From an uncultured Lachnospiraceae bacterium (GTDB lineage Bacteria > Bacillota > Clostridia > Lachnospirales > Lachnospiraceae), in NCBI GenBank assembly GCA_902774915.1, contig CACYKH010000008.1:1-64000 (forward strand): DNA of 64,000 nucleotides, given 5' to 3'. The notes beneath the pieces are model-generated. The model was given only the letters and a program-made list of their open reading frames with translations. It was not told the DNA's origin and did no database searches. The stretch's first letter is position 1; each line of letters starts with the position of its first letter. A program made the translations under genes and the position numbers. Shown here in pieces: positions 33,596-43,429 of the stretch.

Positions 33596-34312
33596 TTGGT
33601 AATACAAATAGTAGAAGATGATAAAACACTGAGCGAAGGAATATCCATATCTCTTGGTGACTTCGCGGATAGTTTTCATAAGGAATATAAGATAGGGGAT
33701 GCGAAAGCAGGCTTTGATAAATATGGCGAAGAGATTAGTTTGATAATACTTGATCTCAATCTTCCGGATGGAATAGGCTATGATTATTTAAAATATGTAA
33801 GAGAAAGAAGTTCTGTTCCTGTTCTTATCCTTACAGCGAATGATTTGGAGATGGATGAAGTTACAGGTCTTACAATGGGTGCTGATGATTTCCTTACAAA
33901 ACCATTTAGTCTTGCAGTTCTTAGGGCAAGGGTAACTGCACTGATTCGTCGCAGTCAGATGACAGGAAATACGACTTCAGGAGATACACATGCAGACACA
34001 GTAAATGACAAGTCTGCAATATATGAAATTGATGACATGGTATTTGATTTTGACAAGCTCATCTTTAAGAAAGACGAGGAGGAAATATTCCTTAGTGTGA
34101 ATGAACAAAGACTCCTCAAGGTATTCCTGGATAATAAGGGGATGATTCTTACAAGAGATACTCTTATTGAAAGATTATGGGGCGACAGTGGTGAATATGT
34201 TGAAGAAAATGCATTGTCTGTAACCGTTAATCGTCTTAGAAGTAAGATAGAAAGCTCTGGAGGAACTAAGCACATTAATACAGTATATGGACAGGGCTAT
34301 AGATTCGAATAA
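33596..34312 (+). CDS. OmpR-family response regulator
   Basis: 238 residues from TTG 33596 (GTGAGGTGAAAGG upstream). Receiver domain with acidic pocket QIVEDDKTL, phosphorylated Asp in LIILDLNLPDG, Thr in LILTAND and Lys in DFLTKPFSL. The C-terminal winged helix (NEQRLLKVFLDNKGMILTR, then ENALSVTVNRLRSKIE and INTVYGQGYRF) is of the OmpR/PhoB type. Next to a histidine kinase and an ABC exporter of the MacB/Bce type; this four-gene module usually senses and removes antimicrobial peptides or other envelope-active compounds (inference from context). Confidence 0.94.
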   Translation: MVIQIVEDDKTLSEGISISLGDFADSFHKEYKIGDAKAGFDKYGEEISLIILDLNLPDGIGYDYLKYVRERSSVPVLILTANDLEMDEVTGLTMGADDFLTKPFSLAVLRARVTALIRRSQMTGNTTSGDTHADTVNDKSAIYEIDDMVFDFDKLIFKKDEEEIFLSVNEQRLLKVFLDNKGMILTRDTLIERLWGDSGEYVEENALSVTVNRLRSKIESSGGTKHINTVYGQGYRFE

Positions 34313-34357
34313 CAAAAGAAGATTGGAATTAGAATTATACAAAAGAGGATTATTTAA

Positions 34358-35248
34358 TTGTTTAATAATAAAGTAATTGAAAGATTAGACCAGATGCTCG
34401 ATGATGCAATGAATGGCACATTTTCAGAGAGCAGTTATGATGAGACGAAACTTTCCAGACTTGAATCTAAGTGGAAAGAGTTTCTCGGAACATCGGTCCT
34501 ATCAAATCAGAATCTGGAAGAAGAGAGACATAGACTGGAACAATTTATATCAGACATATCTCATCAGACTAAAACCCCTATGACTAACATCAAGATGTAC
34601 ACTGAGCTGCTGAGTGAAGAGGTAAATGCCCTTCAGAAAAACGAGGCAGATGCTGAGGCGGTAAAAGCTTCGATAAAGAAGATACAGAAGTATACAGAGG
34701 AGATAGGAAGACAGAATGAACGACTTGAATTCCTCATCGATTCTCTTACGAAGCTCTCCAGACTTGAAAGCGGCACCCTGGAAGTGGTAGCGAATCAGTC
34801 CAGCGTAAATGAGCTTGTCCATTCCGGCATAGCTGCCGTTAAAGCAAAAGCCAGTAAGAAAGAGATTAAGATCATTACAACTGCCACAGAAGAGGATACA
34901 GCCGTAACAGCTGCCTTTGACATGAAGTGGACATTGGAAGCATTGATAAATGTACTTGATAATGCGGTCAAATATTCTCCGGATGGTGGAACCATTGAAG
35001 TGAAGTTGTCGGAAACAGAAATGTATGCGTCCATCCATGTAATTGATGAAGGACAAGGTATTTCTGAAGAAGATGCCACGAAGATTTTTGGAAGATTCTT
35101 CCGCAGCAGTGAAGTTCAGCAGGATGACGGCGTTGGAATTGGACTCTATCTGACGAGAGAGATTCTATCTAAGGAGGATGGCTATATTAAAGTTATATCA
35201 AATGATAAAAGAGAGGGCGGGGAATTCGTTCTCTATCTTAGGAAGTAA
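34358..35248 (+). CDS. Sensor histidine kinase without membrane segments
   Basis: 296 residues from TTG 34358 (AAAGAGG upstream). Phosphoacceptor motif FISDISHQTKTPMTNIKMYT, a dimerisation helix, and the ATP-binding domain with N box ALINVLDNAVKYSP, G1 VIDEGQGIS and G2 GVGIGLYLTREIL. No hydrophobic stretch precedes the kinase core, so unlike classical BceS-type sensors it has no visible membrane anchor. It may receive its signal by contact with the neighbouring ABC transporter or another protein. Forms an operon with the response regulator 45 bases upstream; a terminator follows at 35281. Confidence 0.92.
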   Translation: MFNNKVIERLDQMLDDAMNGTFSESSYDETKLSRLESKWKEFLGTSVLSNQNLEEERHRLEQFISDISHQTKTPMTNIKMYTELLSEEVNALQKNEADAEAVKASIKKIQKYTEEIGRQNERLEFLIDSLTKLSRLESGTLEVVANQSSVNELVHSGIAAVKAKASKKEIKIITTATEEDTAVTAAFDMKWTLEALINVLDNAVKYSPDGGTIEVKLSETEMYASIHVIDEGQGISEEDATKIFGRFFRSSEVQQDDGVGIGLYLTREILSKEDGYIKVISNDKREGGEFVLYLRK

Positions 35249-35280
35249 ACATCGGAAAAATTAGTAAAATGAAGTAAATC

Positions 35281-35314
35281 AGGAGCGATTCAATCATGGA
35301 ATTGCTCCTTTTTT
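35281..35314 (+). terminator. Terminator after the two-component genes
   Basis: AGGAGCGATTC (35281-35291) pairs with GGAATTGCTCCT (35298-35309), then TTTTT. Downstream, CTTTCA-AAAG-TGAAAG (35321-35336) is a small palindrome between this terminator and the ABC genes and may be the regulator's binding site (guess). Confidence 0.85.
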
Positions 35315-35424
35315 GAATTCTTTCAAAAGTGAAAGATTTGAGAAATAATCTGGAAAGAAACATATGATAGTATTAGGACAGTAAAAAAAAGAGAGACAAA
35401 GTTCTCGATAATGGAGGAATAAAA

Positions 35425-36090
35425 ATGAGTATTTTAATTGCAGAACATTTAAAGAAATATTACGGCGAGGGGGAAACACTTGTTAAGGCATTAGATGATG
35501 TAAGCCTGAAGGTTGAAAGAGGCGAGTTCCTAAGTATCATCGGAACAAGCGGAAGTGGTAAGTCAACATTGCTTCACATGCTTGGCGGACTTGATAATCC
35601 AACCGAAGGAAAAGTAATTATAGATGACAAGGACATCTCAGGACTTAAGGGCGACGAGCTTTGCATCTTCAGAAGAAGAAAGATTGGATTTATCTTCCAG
35701 AGCTTCAACCTGGTTCCATCAATTAGCGTTTATGACAACATCGTCCTTCCGCTTCAGCTGGATGGCAAAAAGGTCGATAAGGAATACATACAAAATGTAA
35801 TCGAAACTCTTGGTATCGAAAAGAAGTTAAATGTACTTCCTTCTAAACTGTCTGGTGGACAGCAGCAGAGAGTAGCCATAGCAAGAGCGCTTGCATCAAA
35901 GCCAGCTATTATCCTCGCGGATGAGCCAACAGGAAACCTTGATACAAAGACGAGTCAGGATGTACTTGGACTTCTGAAAACTACAGGAAACAAGTTCAAT
36001 CAGACAATCGTTATGATCACACATAATGATGAGATAGCTCAGATGGCTGACAGAACAATTCGAATCGAAGATGGACATGTATTTGCGTAA
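35425..36090 (+). CDS. ABC transporter ATP-binding protein (MacB/LolD/BceA type)
   Basis: 221 residues. Walker [21 protein letters not shown]-loop [18 protein letters not shown], signature [16 protein letters not shown], Walker [13 protein letters not shown] and switch His in MITHNDEI. The sequence spacing is that of type VII ABC systems, which couple ATP hydrolysis to mechanical movement of FtsX-like permeases rather than to import. AGGAG lies before ATG 35425. It pairs with the permease 53 bases downstream and with the regulators upstream. Confidence 0.96.
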   Translation: MSILIAEHLKKYYGEGETLVKALDDVSLKVERGEFLSIIGTSGSGKSTLLHMLGGLDNPTEGKVIIDDKDISGLKGDELCIFRRRKIGFIFQSFNLVPSISVYDNIVLPLQLDGKKVDKEYIQNVIETLGIEKKLNVLPSKLSGGQQQRVAIARALASKPAIILADEPTGNLDTKTSQDVLGLLKTTGNKFNQTIVMITHNDEIAQMADRTIRIEDGHVFA

Positions 36091-36143
36091 GAAAAATCAA
36101 AAAAGTAAATGAAATTAAAATAACTTGAATAAAGGAACAAATC

Positions 36144-38732
36144 ATGAAGAACGTTAATAATAAAAAGGCAATCAACAATATAGCAACAAGTGGAATCAAG
36201 GCGAAGTTTAGTAAGTATGTAATACTTGTTATGGCGGTAATACTAACAAGTCTTCTTTTCTCGTCACTTTTCTCTGTAGGTGGAAGCATGATAAATGAGA
36301 TGCAGGAAGGTTCCATGAGACAGGCCGGCGGAAGTAGCCATGGTAGTTTTAAGTATCTTACAGAGGCTGAGTATAATCAGATAAAAGATGATCCAAAGCT
36401 TAAATCTGTCAATTATAGAATCATGGTAGGTAACCTTGCAAATGAGGAACTGAAGAAAATCCATTCAGAGTGTTATTTCGCTGAACTTGAAAATGCGAAG
36501 AATGGATTTAGCGCTCCTACAGAAGGTAGAATGCCTGAAGCTGAAGATGAGGTTGTTCTCAGTAATGTTACACTTGAGGCTTTAGGTGTCCCATGTGAAT
36601 TGGGAAGTAAGGTTACTCTTGATATAGAATTAGAAGATGAAGTGATAGAGAAAGAATTTACAGTGTGCGGAATCTATGAGGGAGATCCTATAAGTCCAGC
36701 GCAGATGACATATTTCTCAAAGGGCTTTCAGGAAAAGTATGCTCCTGCTAAGACAGTACCACTTCCAGAATCAGATACAAATGATTATATTGGTAGATAT
36801 TCAGTAGATTTTAATTTCAGTAATAGTATAAATATTGAAGGTAAGGTTCAGGAACTTATAGCCAGAACCGGAATCAGAGAAGATGTTGATTACGGTGTTA
36901 ACTGGGCTTATGCAGCAAGCAGTCTTGATCCATCTATGATCATCATATGCCTTGCACTTGCTGTAGTATTTATGTTGGCAGGTTACCTGATCATATTTAA
37001 TATATTTGATATAAATATCATCTCAGATATTCAGGAGTTCGGTCTTCTTAAGACAATCGGAACAACAGAGAAGCAACTTAGAAAGATAGTTATGAAGAGA
37101 GCAAACATCATTTCTCTTATTGGTATTCCAGTTGGAACAGCCCTTGGAGTTCTGGTTGCAGTAGTACTTCTTCCAATCATTTCAGGACAGTTCAGTACTG
37201 TTAATGTTGGAAAGGGTGAGCTTCACCTAAATGTATGGATGCTTCTCGGTGCAGCGGCATTTTCTTATATCACAGTAATTATCAGCGCTATGAAGCCTTG
37301 CCGTAAGGCTGCAAAGGTTTCACCAGTTGAGACAGTTAAATATACTGAGGAAACAGATAAGAATGGAAAGCCTAAGAAGAAGCTGATCACAGTAATCCTT
37401 TCACTTTCACTTGCACTTGTTGTACTTAATTCAGTTTATGGATTTGTAAGTGGTTTCAGTATGGATGGTTATGTTGAGAATCTGATCATAGCAGATTTCA
37501 GCGTACAGGATGTTACAGTGGATGACCCAGGTGCATCGTATAAAGAAACTCAGGCGATTGATTCAACTCTTTTGGAGAACTTAAAAGGACTGGATGGAGT
37601 TGAAGAGGTTGGAGCGGTTTATGTGAATGATACATTCCAGGAGTTCGGTGATGAAAACTGGGCTAAGATTGAGGAAAATGTAATTAACACAGATTTGATG
37701 AAGGAGAAGTATGCTAGTCTTGGCTATTCAGAAGCAGATATAAAAAGTACAGACGAGGATACGAGAACATCAAAAACTCTGGAAGGAAAGACATATGGTG
37801 TTGGAAAGCTTGCTTTTGATAAGCTGAAGGTTCTGGAGACAATAGATGGAAAAGATAGTATCGACTGGGATACATTTAACAGTGGAAACTATGTTCTTAT
37901 GACAAGATTTATGACGGATAATGATGAGGCGGATTTCCTTAAGCCGGGAGACAAGGTTCAGATTAGAAGCTACAATCCTAAGTATCAGGAGACTGTGAAG
38001 GATGTCGATGAAAATGGAAAAGAAATCGAGTGCGTCAGCTATGAAAATGCACCTATGAAGGAGTACGAGATCTACGGTATAGTGGAAATGCCAATAGCTA
38101 TGGATCTTGGAGTTTATAACCTTTTCGAATGTAACTATGTGCTTCCAGAGGATGAGTTCCTTGCTCTTAATGGTTCTGACTGGGGCGCTATGAGAGTTCT
38201 TATGAATGTTGAGGATTCCAAAGAAGCATCTGTAAATGATTGGCTGAAGAACTATACAAATAAGGTAAATTCTAATATGGATTATAATTCCAAAGAGAGC
38301 ATCGAAGAAGAGTATGCTTCATTTGGCAGCATGATAAAGACAGTAGGTATTGTGGTAGCAGCAATCCTTGGACTTATCGGTCTTATGAACTTTGCTAATA
38401 CTATGATCACATCAATAATTGTAAGAAGCAGAGAACTTGCAATGCTTGAAGCTGTAGGAATGACAGGTAAGCAGCAGAAGATAAAGCTGATGAAAGAAGC
38501 AGTAGTTTATCTGATCTGGACAGCCATCTGTTCAACTGGTATTTCTACTCTGATGAGCTTTACACTTGTAAAAATGCTTGTAGCAAATGTGCCAATGTTC
38601 AATTGGAACTTCACACTTCTTCCAATCGGAGTAACACTCCCATTTATCTGTGTGATGGTCATTGTTATACCTATAGTTGCTTACAACAAGCTTTGTAAGA
38701 GAAGCGTAGTTGACAGACTGCGTGTAGAATAA
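36144..38732 (+). CDS. FtsX-like ABC permease (MacB/Bce-type), 862 aa
   Basis: Two FtsX domains. Residues 20-45 form the first helix, followed by an extracytoplasmic domain (to about 260), then three helices with the FtsX core (FNIFDINIISDIQEFGLLKTI, GTALGVLVAVVLLPIISG, ITVIISAMKPCRKAAKVSPV). A second large outer domain (about residues 445-720) leads to the last three helices (VGIVVAAILGLIGLMNFANT, SIIVRSRELAMLEAVGMT). The ten-helix plan with two large outer domains differs from BceB (one outer loop) and fits general type VII exporters and toxin- or peptide-resistance permeases. Functional partner of the ATPase upstream. Confidence 0.92.
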   Translation: MKNVNNKKAINNIATSGIKAKFSKYVILVMAVILTSLLFSSLFSVGGSMINEMQEGSMRQAGGSSHGSFKYLTEAEYNQIKDDPKLKSVNYRIMVGNLANEELKKIHSECYFAELENAKNGFSAPTEGRMPEAEDEVVLSNVTLEALGVPCELGSKVTLDIELEDEVIEKEFTVCGIYEGDPISPAQMTYFSKGFQEKYAPAKTVPLPESDTNDYIGRYSVDFNFSNSINIEGKVQELIARTGIREDVDYGVNWAYAASSLDPSMIIICLALAVVFMLAGYLIIFNIFDINIISDIQEFGLLKTIGTTEKQLRKIVMKRANIISLIGIPVGTALGVLVAVVLLPIISGQFSTVNVGKGELHLNVWMLLGAAAFSYITVIISAMKPCRKAAKVSPVETVKYTEETDKNGKPKKKLITVILSLSLALVVLNSVYGFVSGFSMDGYVENLIIADFSVQDVTVDDPGASYKETQAIDSTLLENLKGLDGVEEVGAVYVNDTFQEFGDENWAKIEENVINTDLMKEKYASLGYSEADIKSTDEDTRTSKTLEGKTYGVGKLAFDKLKVLETIDGKDSIDWDTFNSGNYVLMTRFMTDNDEADFLKPGDKVQIRSYNPKYQETVKDVDENGKEIECVSYENAPMKEYEIYGIVEMPIAMDLGVYNLFECNYVLPEDEFLALNGSDWGAMRVLMNVEDSKEASVNDWLKNYTNKVNSNMDYNSKESIEEEYASFGSMIKTVGIVVAAILGLIGLMNFANTMITSIIVRSRELAMLEAVGMTGKQQKIKLMKEAVVYLIWTAICSTGISTLMSFTLVKMLVANVPMFNWNFTLLPIGVTLPFICVMVIVIPIVAYNKLCKRSVVDRLRVE

Positions 38733-38738
38733 AATATG

Positions 38739-38769
38739 GACGTCATAAGCTTTGCTTATGGCGTCTTTT
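38739..38769 (+). terminator. Rho-independent terminator after the ABC operon
   Basis: GACGTCATAAGC (38739-38750) / GCTTATGGCGTC (38754-38765), one G-T pair, then TTTTA. Confidence 0.9.
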
Positions 38770-38845
38770 ATTCTGTTATAAGTCTCTGCAATGTGGTATA
38801 TTATAACTTAGTAGTACTATGGGGTATTTAATGGAGGAGTTTATT

Positions 38846-40681
38846 TTGAAAAAGCTATCACCTAAGGGGAGTATGAACGATAGAATTGATACAGTTCTAT
38901 ATAAATTCCGTTCGAGAATGAGGGCCTATCCGCCTGGAATGTGTCCAATTTCTCTTTATCGTTCACTTCTTCAAATTTCAATGAATCAGTCCTGTGGAAA
39001 ATGTATTCCATGTAGAGACGGTCTTGTCGAAGTAGATAGAATGCTGCAAAGTATAATGGCAGGTTCAGCCGATGAAACTGTAGTTGAAAAACTTACAGAT
39101 ATGTGTCAGATGATTGCGAAAACATCTGATTGTGCTATTGGTATTTCTGCCGCTCAGCTTATCTTAGATAGTCTTGAACAGTTCCCTGATGAATATGAAA
39201 GTCATGTTAAAGAGCATCATTGCATAACAGATGTAAAGCAGACAATTCCCTGCGTAACTAAGTGTCCTGCTCATGTTGATGTTCCGGGATATATTGCGCT
39301 GATTAAAGAGGAGGACTATGCTGGTGCTATAAAGCTCATCCGTGCACGCAATCCTTTTCCAACTGCTTGCGCCTATGTGTGTGAGCATCCGTGCGAGAAG
39401 AGATGTCGCCGTGCTATCATAGATGATCCTATCAATATTCGTGGTCTCAAAAAGTATGCTGTAGATTCAGTTAAAGCTGATACAGTAGAAAATCCAAAGA
39501 AGAATGTTTCCACTGGTAAAAAGATTTCTATTATAGGTGCAGGTCCATCTGGACTTACTGCAGCTTATTATCTTGCGCTTATGGGACATGCTGTTACTAT
39601 TTACGATGAGCATGAACTTCCTGGTGGAATGCTTAGATATGGTATACCTGAATATCGTCTTCCAAAAGAGGAACTTGAGCATGACCTGAAGGCAGTTATG
39701 TCTGCAGGAGATATTGATTTCCGTGGAAATACCAAAGTAGGAAAGGACATAACTTTTGATGAAATCAAAGGTGAATCAGATGCTACGTATCTGGCTATAG
39801 GTGCACAGATTGGAAACCGAATGCCAGTTGATGGAGCAGATGCTTCCAATGTTATCCCTGCTGCAGATTTTCTTCAGCAGGTTTCAAGAGGAGATAACCC
39901 TGACCTTACAGGAAAAAGAGTGGCGATTATTGGCGGCGGAAATGTAGCGATGGACGCAGCCAGAACAGCAGTAAGACTTAAATCTGAAACAGTACATGTA
40001 TTCACCCGAAAAAGAGATGATTATACAGCTGTCCAGGAAGAGATAGTTGATGCTATGCAGGAAGGAGTGCGTTTCCGTACACTCCTGAGCTTTTTAAATA
40101 TTGAAACAGATAAAGAAACTGGAGAGGCAGTAGCTGTATGGCTCCAACCTGAGATTGTTGGAGAATATGATCAGAATGGAATGATGACTACTGAGCATTC
40201 TTCAAATTATCCATATCGTTTCAAATGTGATTACTTAATCCTTGCAGTTGGTCAGAAGAGTGATGTTGCGACCTTTGAAGTAGCAGGGGTTCCAACTGAA
40301 AGAGGAAGGATCAAAGCAGACGAAGAATGTAAAGTTGCAGATTCAGATGGCATTTTCTCAGGTGGTGACTGTGTAACAGGACCATCAACAGTAATAAATG
40401 CTGTTGCAGCTGGACAGGTGGCTGCATATAACATAGATGAGTATCTGGGATATCATCACAAGGTTAATACGTTTGTGGATATTCCGGTTGCACTTCCAAA
40501 TCCATGTACTCCTACTGGAAGGGCTGAGATTGAAATGAGAGACCCTTATGAAAGAAAAGAGGGATTTGATCCGGTGGAACTTCCAATGACCTATGAGGAG
40601 GCAATGAGAGAAGCAGGTCGTTGCCTTAGATGCGACCACCATGGTTGTGGTGTTCTGAAAGGAGGTCGTGGAGATGAGTGA
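38846..40681 (+). CDS. NuoF-like 4Fe-4S / GltD-like NAD(P)-binding flavoprotein, partner of formate dehydrogenase
   Basis: 611 residues. The N-terminal about 120 resemble the C-terminal Fe-S domain of NuoF/HydB (SCGKCIPCRDGLVEVDRML, then a single Cys in SDCAIG). Next comes a GltD-type module: CPAHVDVPGYIALI and CEHPCEKRCRR cluster region, the FAD loop ISIIGAGPSGLTAAYYLA, GGMLRYGIPEYRLPK, the NADPH loop VAIIGGGNVAMDAARTA and a closing GIFSGGDCVTGPSTV. It likely shuttles electrons between NAD(P)H and the formate dehydrogenase encoded next, whose start overlaps its stop. TTG 38846 follows GGAGGAG at 38833-38839 and is preferred; ATG 38831 or 38819 would extend the N-terminus by a few residues. 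Confidence 0.85.
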   Translation: MKKLSPKGSMNDRIDTVLYKFRSRMRAYPPGMCPISLYRSLLQISMNQSCGKCIPCRDGLVEVDRMLQSIMAGSADETVVEKLTDMCQMIAKTSDCAIGISAAQLILDSLEQFPDEYESHVKEHHCITDVKQTIPCVTKCPAHVDVPGYIALIKEEDYAGAIKLIRARNPFPTACAYVCEHPCEKRCRRAIIDDPINIRGLKKYAVDSVKADTVENPKKNVSTGKKISIIGAGPSGLTAAYYLALMGHAVTIYDEHELPGGMLRYGIPEYRLPKEELEHDLKAVMSAGDIDFRGNTKVGKDITFDEIKGESDATYLAIGAQIGNRMPVDGADASNVIPAADFLQQVSRGDNPDLTGKRVAIIGGGNVAMDAARTAVRLKSETVHVFTRKRDDYTAVQEEIVDAMQEGVRFRTLLSFLNIETDKETGEAVAVWLQPEIVGEYDQNGMMTTEHSSNYPYRFKCDYLILAVGQKSDVATFEVAGVPTERGRIKADEECKVADSDGIFSGGDCVTGPSTVINAVAAGQVAAYNIDEYLGYHHKVNTFVDIPVALPNPCTPTGRAEIEMRDPYERKEGFDPVELPMTYEEAMREAGRCLRCDHHGCGVLKGGRGDE

Positions 40682-43394
40682 TATTGTTAAAGTAAAAATA
40701 AATGATATTGATATAGAAGTTGAAAAGGGTACGACCATCCTGAATGCAGCTACGGCGAATGAAATTGAAATTCCTACTCTCTGTTATCTTGTTGGTGTAT
40801 CTGATGTTGGTATGTGCCGTCTTTGTATGGTGGAAGTGGAGGGCTATGACAGCTTCCTTCCTGCATGTCGTACAAAATGTATAGATGGCATGGTCATTAC
40901 AACTGAGAGTGAAACTCTTACTTCGTACAGAAGAGAGATTCTGAATCTTATCCTGGCTAATCATAACCTGAACTGTATGAACTGCCCTGCCAATGGTACA
41001 TGTAAGCTTCAGAGATTTTCGAATCTTTATAAGGCGGACAAAAATACCTATCAGGGTTCCAGAGTTATTACCGGAGATCCGGCCATTTCAGTTTCAGATG
41101 ACAATCCTTATATTGCATTTGATTCAGAGAAATGTATTCAGTGCCAGCGCTGTGTAAATGTTTGTCACAACATATCCGTTAACGGTGTTCTTGCTGGTGA
41201 GAGATGCGGAAATAAGACTACCATCCTCCCTGTTTTTGGAAAGGACTATAAAACAAATGGATGTGAGTCCTGTGGAAACTGTACCAGCGTTTGTCCAACG
41301 GGTGCTCTGTATTTAAAGAGGAAGAAAACATATAGAAGCTGGGAAACATCCCGCGTACTTACTACATGTCCACATTGTGCAACTGGATGTCAGTTCAACT
41401 TTGTAATGAAGGACGGAAAGATAGTTGATGTAGAGACGGTTGATGGACCAGCAAACCACAGAAGACTCTGTGTTAAGGGACGTTCGGGAAGTTATGACTT
41501 TGTTTATTCAAAGGACAGACTGACAAAGCCTCTTATCCGTGATGAGGCCACTGGAGAGTTTAGAGAAGCTTCCTGGTATGAGGCTATTTCTTATACTGCA
41601 AGACGTTTCATGGAAATAAAAGAAAAGTATGGCGGAGAAGCACTGGCTGGTTTTGCATGCTCCAGATCCGCTAATGAAGATATTTATATGGTCCAGAAGA
41701 TGGTAAGAACATGCTTTGGGTCAAATAATACAGACAACTGTGCCCGTGTTTGTCATTCGGCGACTGTTGCCGGACTTGCAAAGACTCTTGGTTCAGGTGC
41801 TATGACAAATCCGATTGCTGATATAACTAAGGGTGTAGATTGCATTTTCCTTATGGGTTCTAATCCGGAAGAGGCACATCCTGTTATTGGAATGAGAATA
41901 AGAAAAGCGGTTAAAAATGGAACTCGCCTTATTGTAGTTGATCCACGTGATATAGGACTTACAAAGTCAGCGGATATTCATCTGAAGCTTCGCCCTGGAA
42001 CAAATGTTGCATTTGTGAATGGTTTGATGCACGTTATCATTAAAGAAGACCTTGTGGATCATGATTATTTAGAGAATTTCACAGAAGGCTATGAGGAACT
42101 TAAGAAACTGGTTGAGGATTATACGCCTGAGAAGGTGGCGGAGATATGCCATATTGATCCAGACCAGCTTGTTGAGGCTGCAAGGATGTATGCTACTGCG
42201 GAGAAGGCGCCTATTATTTATTGCCTTGGAGTTACAGAACATTCAAGCGGTTCTGAAGGTGTAATGTGCCTGGCTGATATGGCGGCTATTTGTGGAAAGA
42301 TTGGAAAGAGTGGATGCGGTGTTAATCCGCTTCGTGGACAGAACAATGTTCAGGGTGCTTGTGATATGGGAGCTCTGCCTACTGACTATCCAGGATATCA
42401 GAAAGTTGATAACCCAGAGGTTCAAAAGAAGTTTGAGGAGGCCTGGGGCGTTAAGCTTAGTTCAAAACCTGGACTTAAAGCAACAGATGTTTTCCCAGCT
42501 GCAATAGAAGGCAAGATAAAGGGTCTCTATATCTGCGGTGAGGATCCAATAGTTACTGATCCGGATACCCATCATATTGAGAATGCTCTTAAGAGTCTGG
42601 ACTTCTTTGTTGTTCAGGATCTCTTCATGACAAAGACAGCTGAATATGCGGATGTAGTTCTTCCTGGTATAAGCTATGCTGAGAAGGAAGGTACATTCAC
42701 AAATACTGAAAGAAGAGTTCAGCGTATCCGTAAGGCTGCAAGCCTTCGTGGTGATATGAGACCTGATACAGATATCATCATAGATCTTATGAATGCAATG
42801 GGATACAGGCAGGAATTTATGACACCTGCACAGATAATGGACGAGATTGCATCTGTTACTCCTAGCTTCCATGGTATCAGTCATGAGAGACTTGATAGAG
42901 AGGGAGGCATTCAGTGGCCATGTCCTGAAAAAGATCATCCGGGAACGCCGATATTACATGTTGGAAAACCTGTAAGAGGAAAGGTACTTCTTTATCCTGC
43001 GGCTTATAAGCCATCCCAGGAACTTCCTGATGATGATTATCCATTTATTCTTTCAACAGGACGCATTTTATATCATTATAATGCCACCGCTATGACAGCC
43101 CGTTCTGAAGGACTTATAGACCTGGCTGGTGAAGGGTTTATAGAAGTGAATTATAAAGATGCGGATAGACTGGGAATCAAGAATGGGGAGAGAATAAAAG
43201 TCTGGAGCAGAAGAGGTGAAATCACTGCGACAGCACATGTAGGCAGAAAGGTTTCAGAAGGTGAAACATGGATGCCATTCCACTTTGAAGATTCGCCAGT
43301 AAATGTAATCACTAATGCGGCGCTTGATGATATTGCGAGAATTCCGGAGTATAAGGTGTGCGCAGTTAATATAGGAAAGCTAGAAGAGAATTAA
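40674..43394 (+). CDS. Formate dehydrogenase, molybdenum/tungsten catalytic subunit with NuoG-like N-terminus (Cys type)
   Basis: 906 residues. N-terminal 2Fe-2S domain (CYLVGVSDVGMCRLC, ACRTKC), a His-Cys cluster NHNLNCMNCPANGTC, two 4Fe-4S ferredoxin motifs (CIQCQRCVNVCH and CESCGNCTSVCP), then the 4Fe-4S Mo domain CPHCATGC and the molybdopterin core. The catalytic position reads CARVCHSATVAGL: Cys (TGT) where many formate dehydrogenases carry selenocysteine. Dinucleotide-binding loops such as GCGVNPLRGQNNVQGA are in place. Interconverts formate and CO2 in the cytoplasm, using the adjacent flavoprotein as electron partner. ATG 40674 is 8 bases after AAAGGAGG and overlaps the upstream stop. 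mobA is three genes downstream. Confidence 0.93.
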   Translation: MSDIVKVKINDIDIEVEKGTTILNAATANEIEIPTLCYLVGVSDVGMCRLCMVEVEGYDSFLPACRTKCIDGMVITTESETLTSYRREILNLILANHNLNCMNCPANGTCKLQRFSNLYKADKNTYQGSRVITGDPAISVSDDNPYIAFDSEKCIQCQRCVNVCHNISVNGVLAGERCGNKTTILPVFGKDYKTNGCESCGNCTSVCPTGALYLKRKKTYRSWETSRVLTTCPHCATGCQFNFVMKDGKIVDVETVDGPANHRRLCVKGRSGSYDFVYSKDRLTKPLIRDEATGEFREASWYEAISYTARRFMEIKEKYGGEALAGFACSRSANEDIYMVQKMVRTCFGSNNTDNCARVCHSATVAGLAKTLGSGAMTNPIADITKGVDCIFLMGSNPEEAHPVIGMRIRKAVKNGTRLIVVDPRDIGLTKSADIHLKLRPGTNVAFVNGLMHVIIKEDLVDHDYLENFTEGYEELKKLVEDYTPEKVAEICHIDPDQLVEAARMYATAEKAPIIYCLGVTEHSSGSEGVMCLADMAAICGKIGKSGCGVNPLRGQNNVQGACDMGALPTDYPGYQKVDNPEVQKKFEEAWGVKLSSKPGLKATDVFPAAIEGKIKGLYICGEDPIVTDPDTHHIENALKSLDFFVVQDLFMTKTAEYADVVLPGISYAEKEGTFTNTERRVQRIRKAASLRGDMRPDTDIIIDLMNAMGYRQEFMTPAQIMDEIASVTPSFHGISHERLDREGGIQWPCPEKDHPGTPILHVGKPVRGKVLLYPAAYKPSQELPDDDYPFILSTGRILYHYNATAMTARSEGLIDLAGEGFIEVNYKDADRLGIKNGERIKVWSRRGEITATAHVGRKVSEGETWMPFHFEDSPVNVITNAALDDIARIPEYKVCAVNIGKLEEN

Positions 43395-43429
43395 ACTAAT
43401 ATTGATTTTTATAAAGGTAGGTAGTTGTA

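Noticed and set aside
41745-41760. Possible selenocysteine in formate dehydrogenase
   Set aside because: The catalytic codon in CARVCHS is TGT (Cys), the frame has no internal TGA, and no SECIS-like hairpin was needed or sought.
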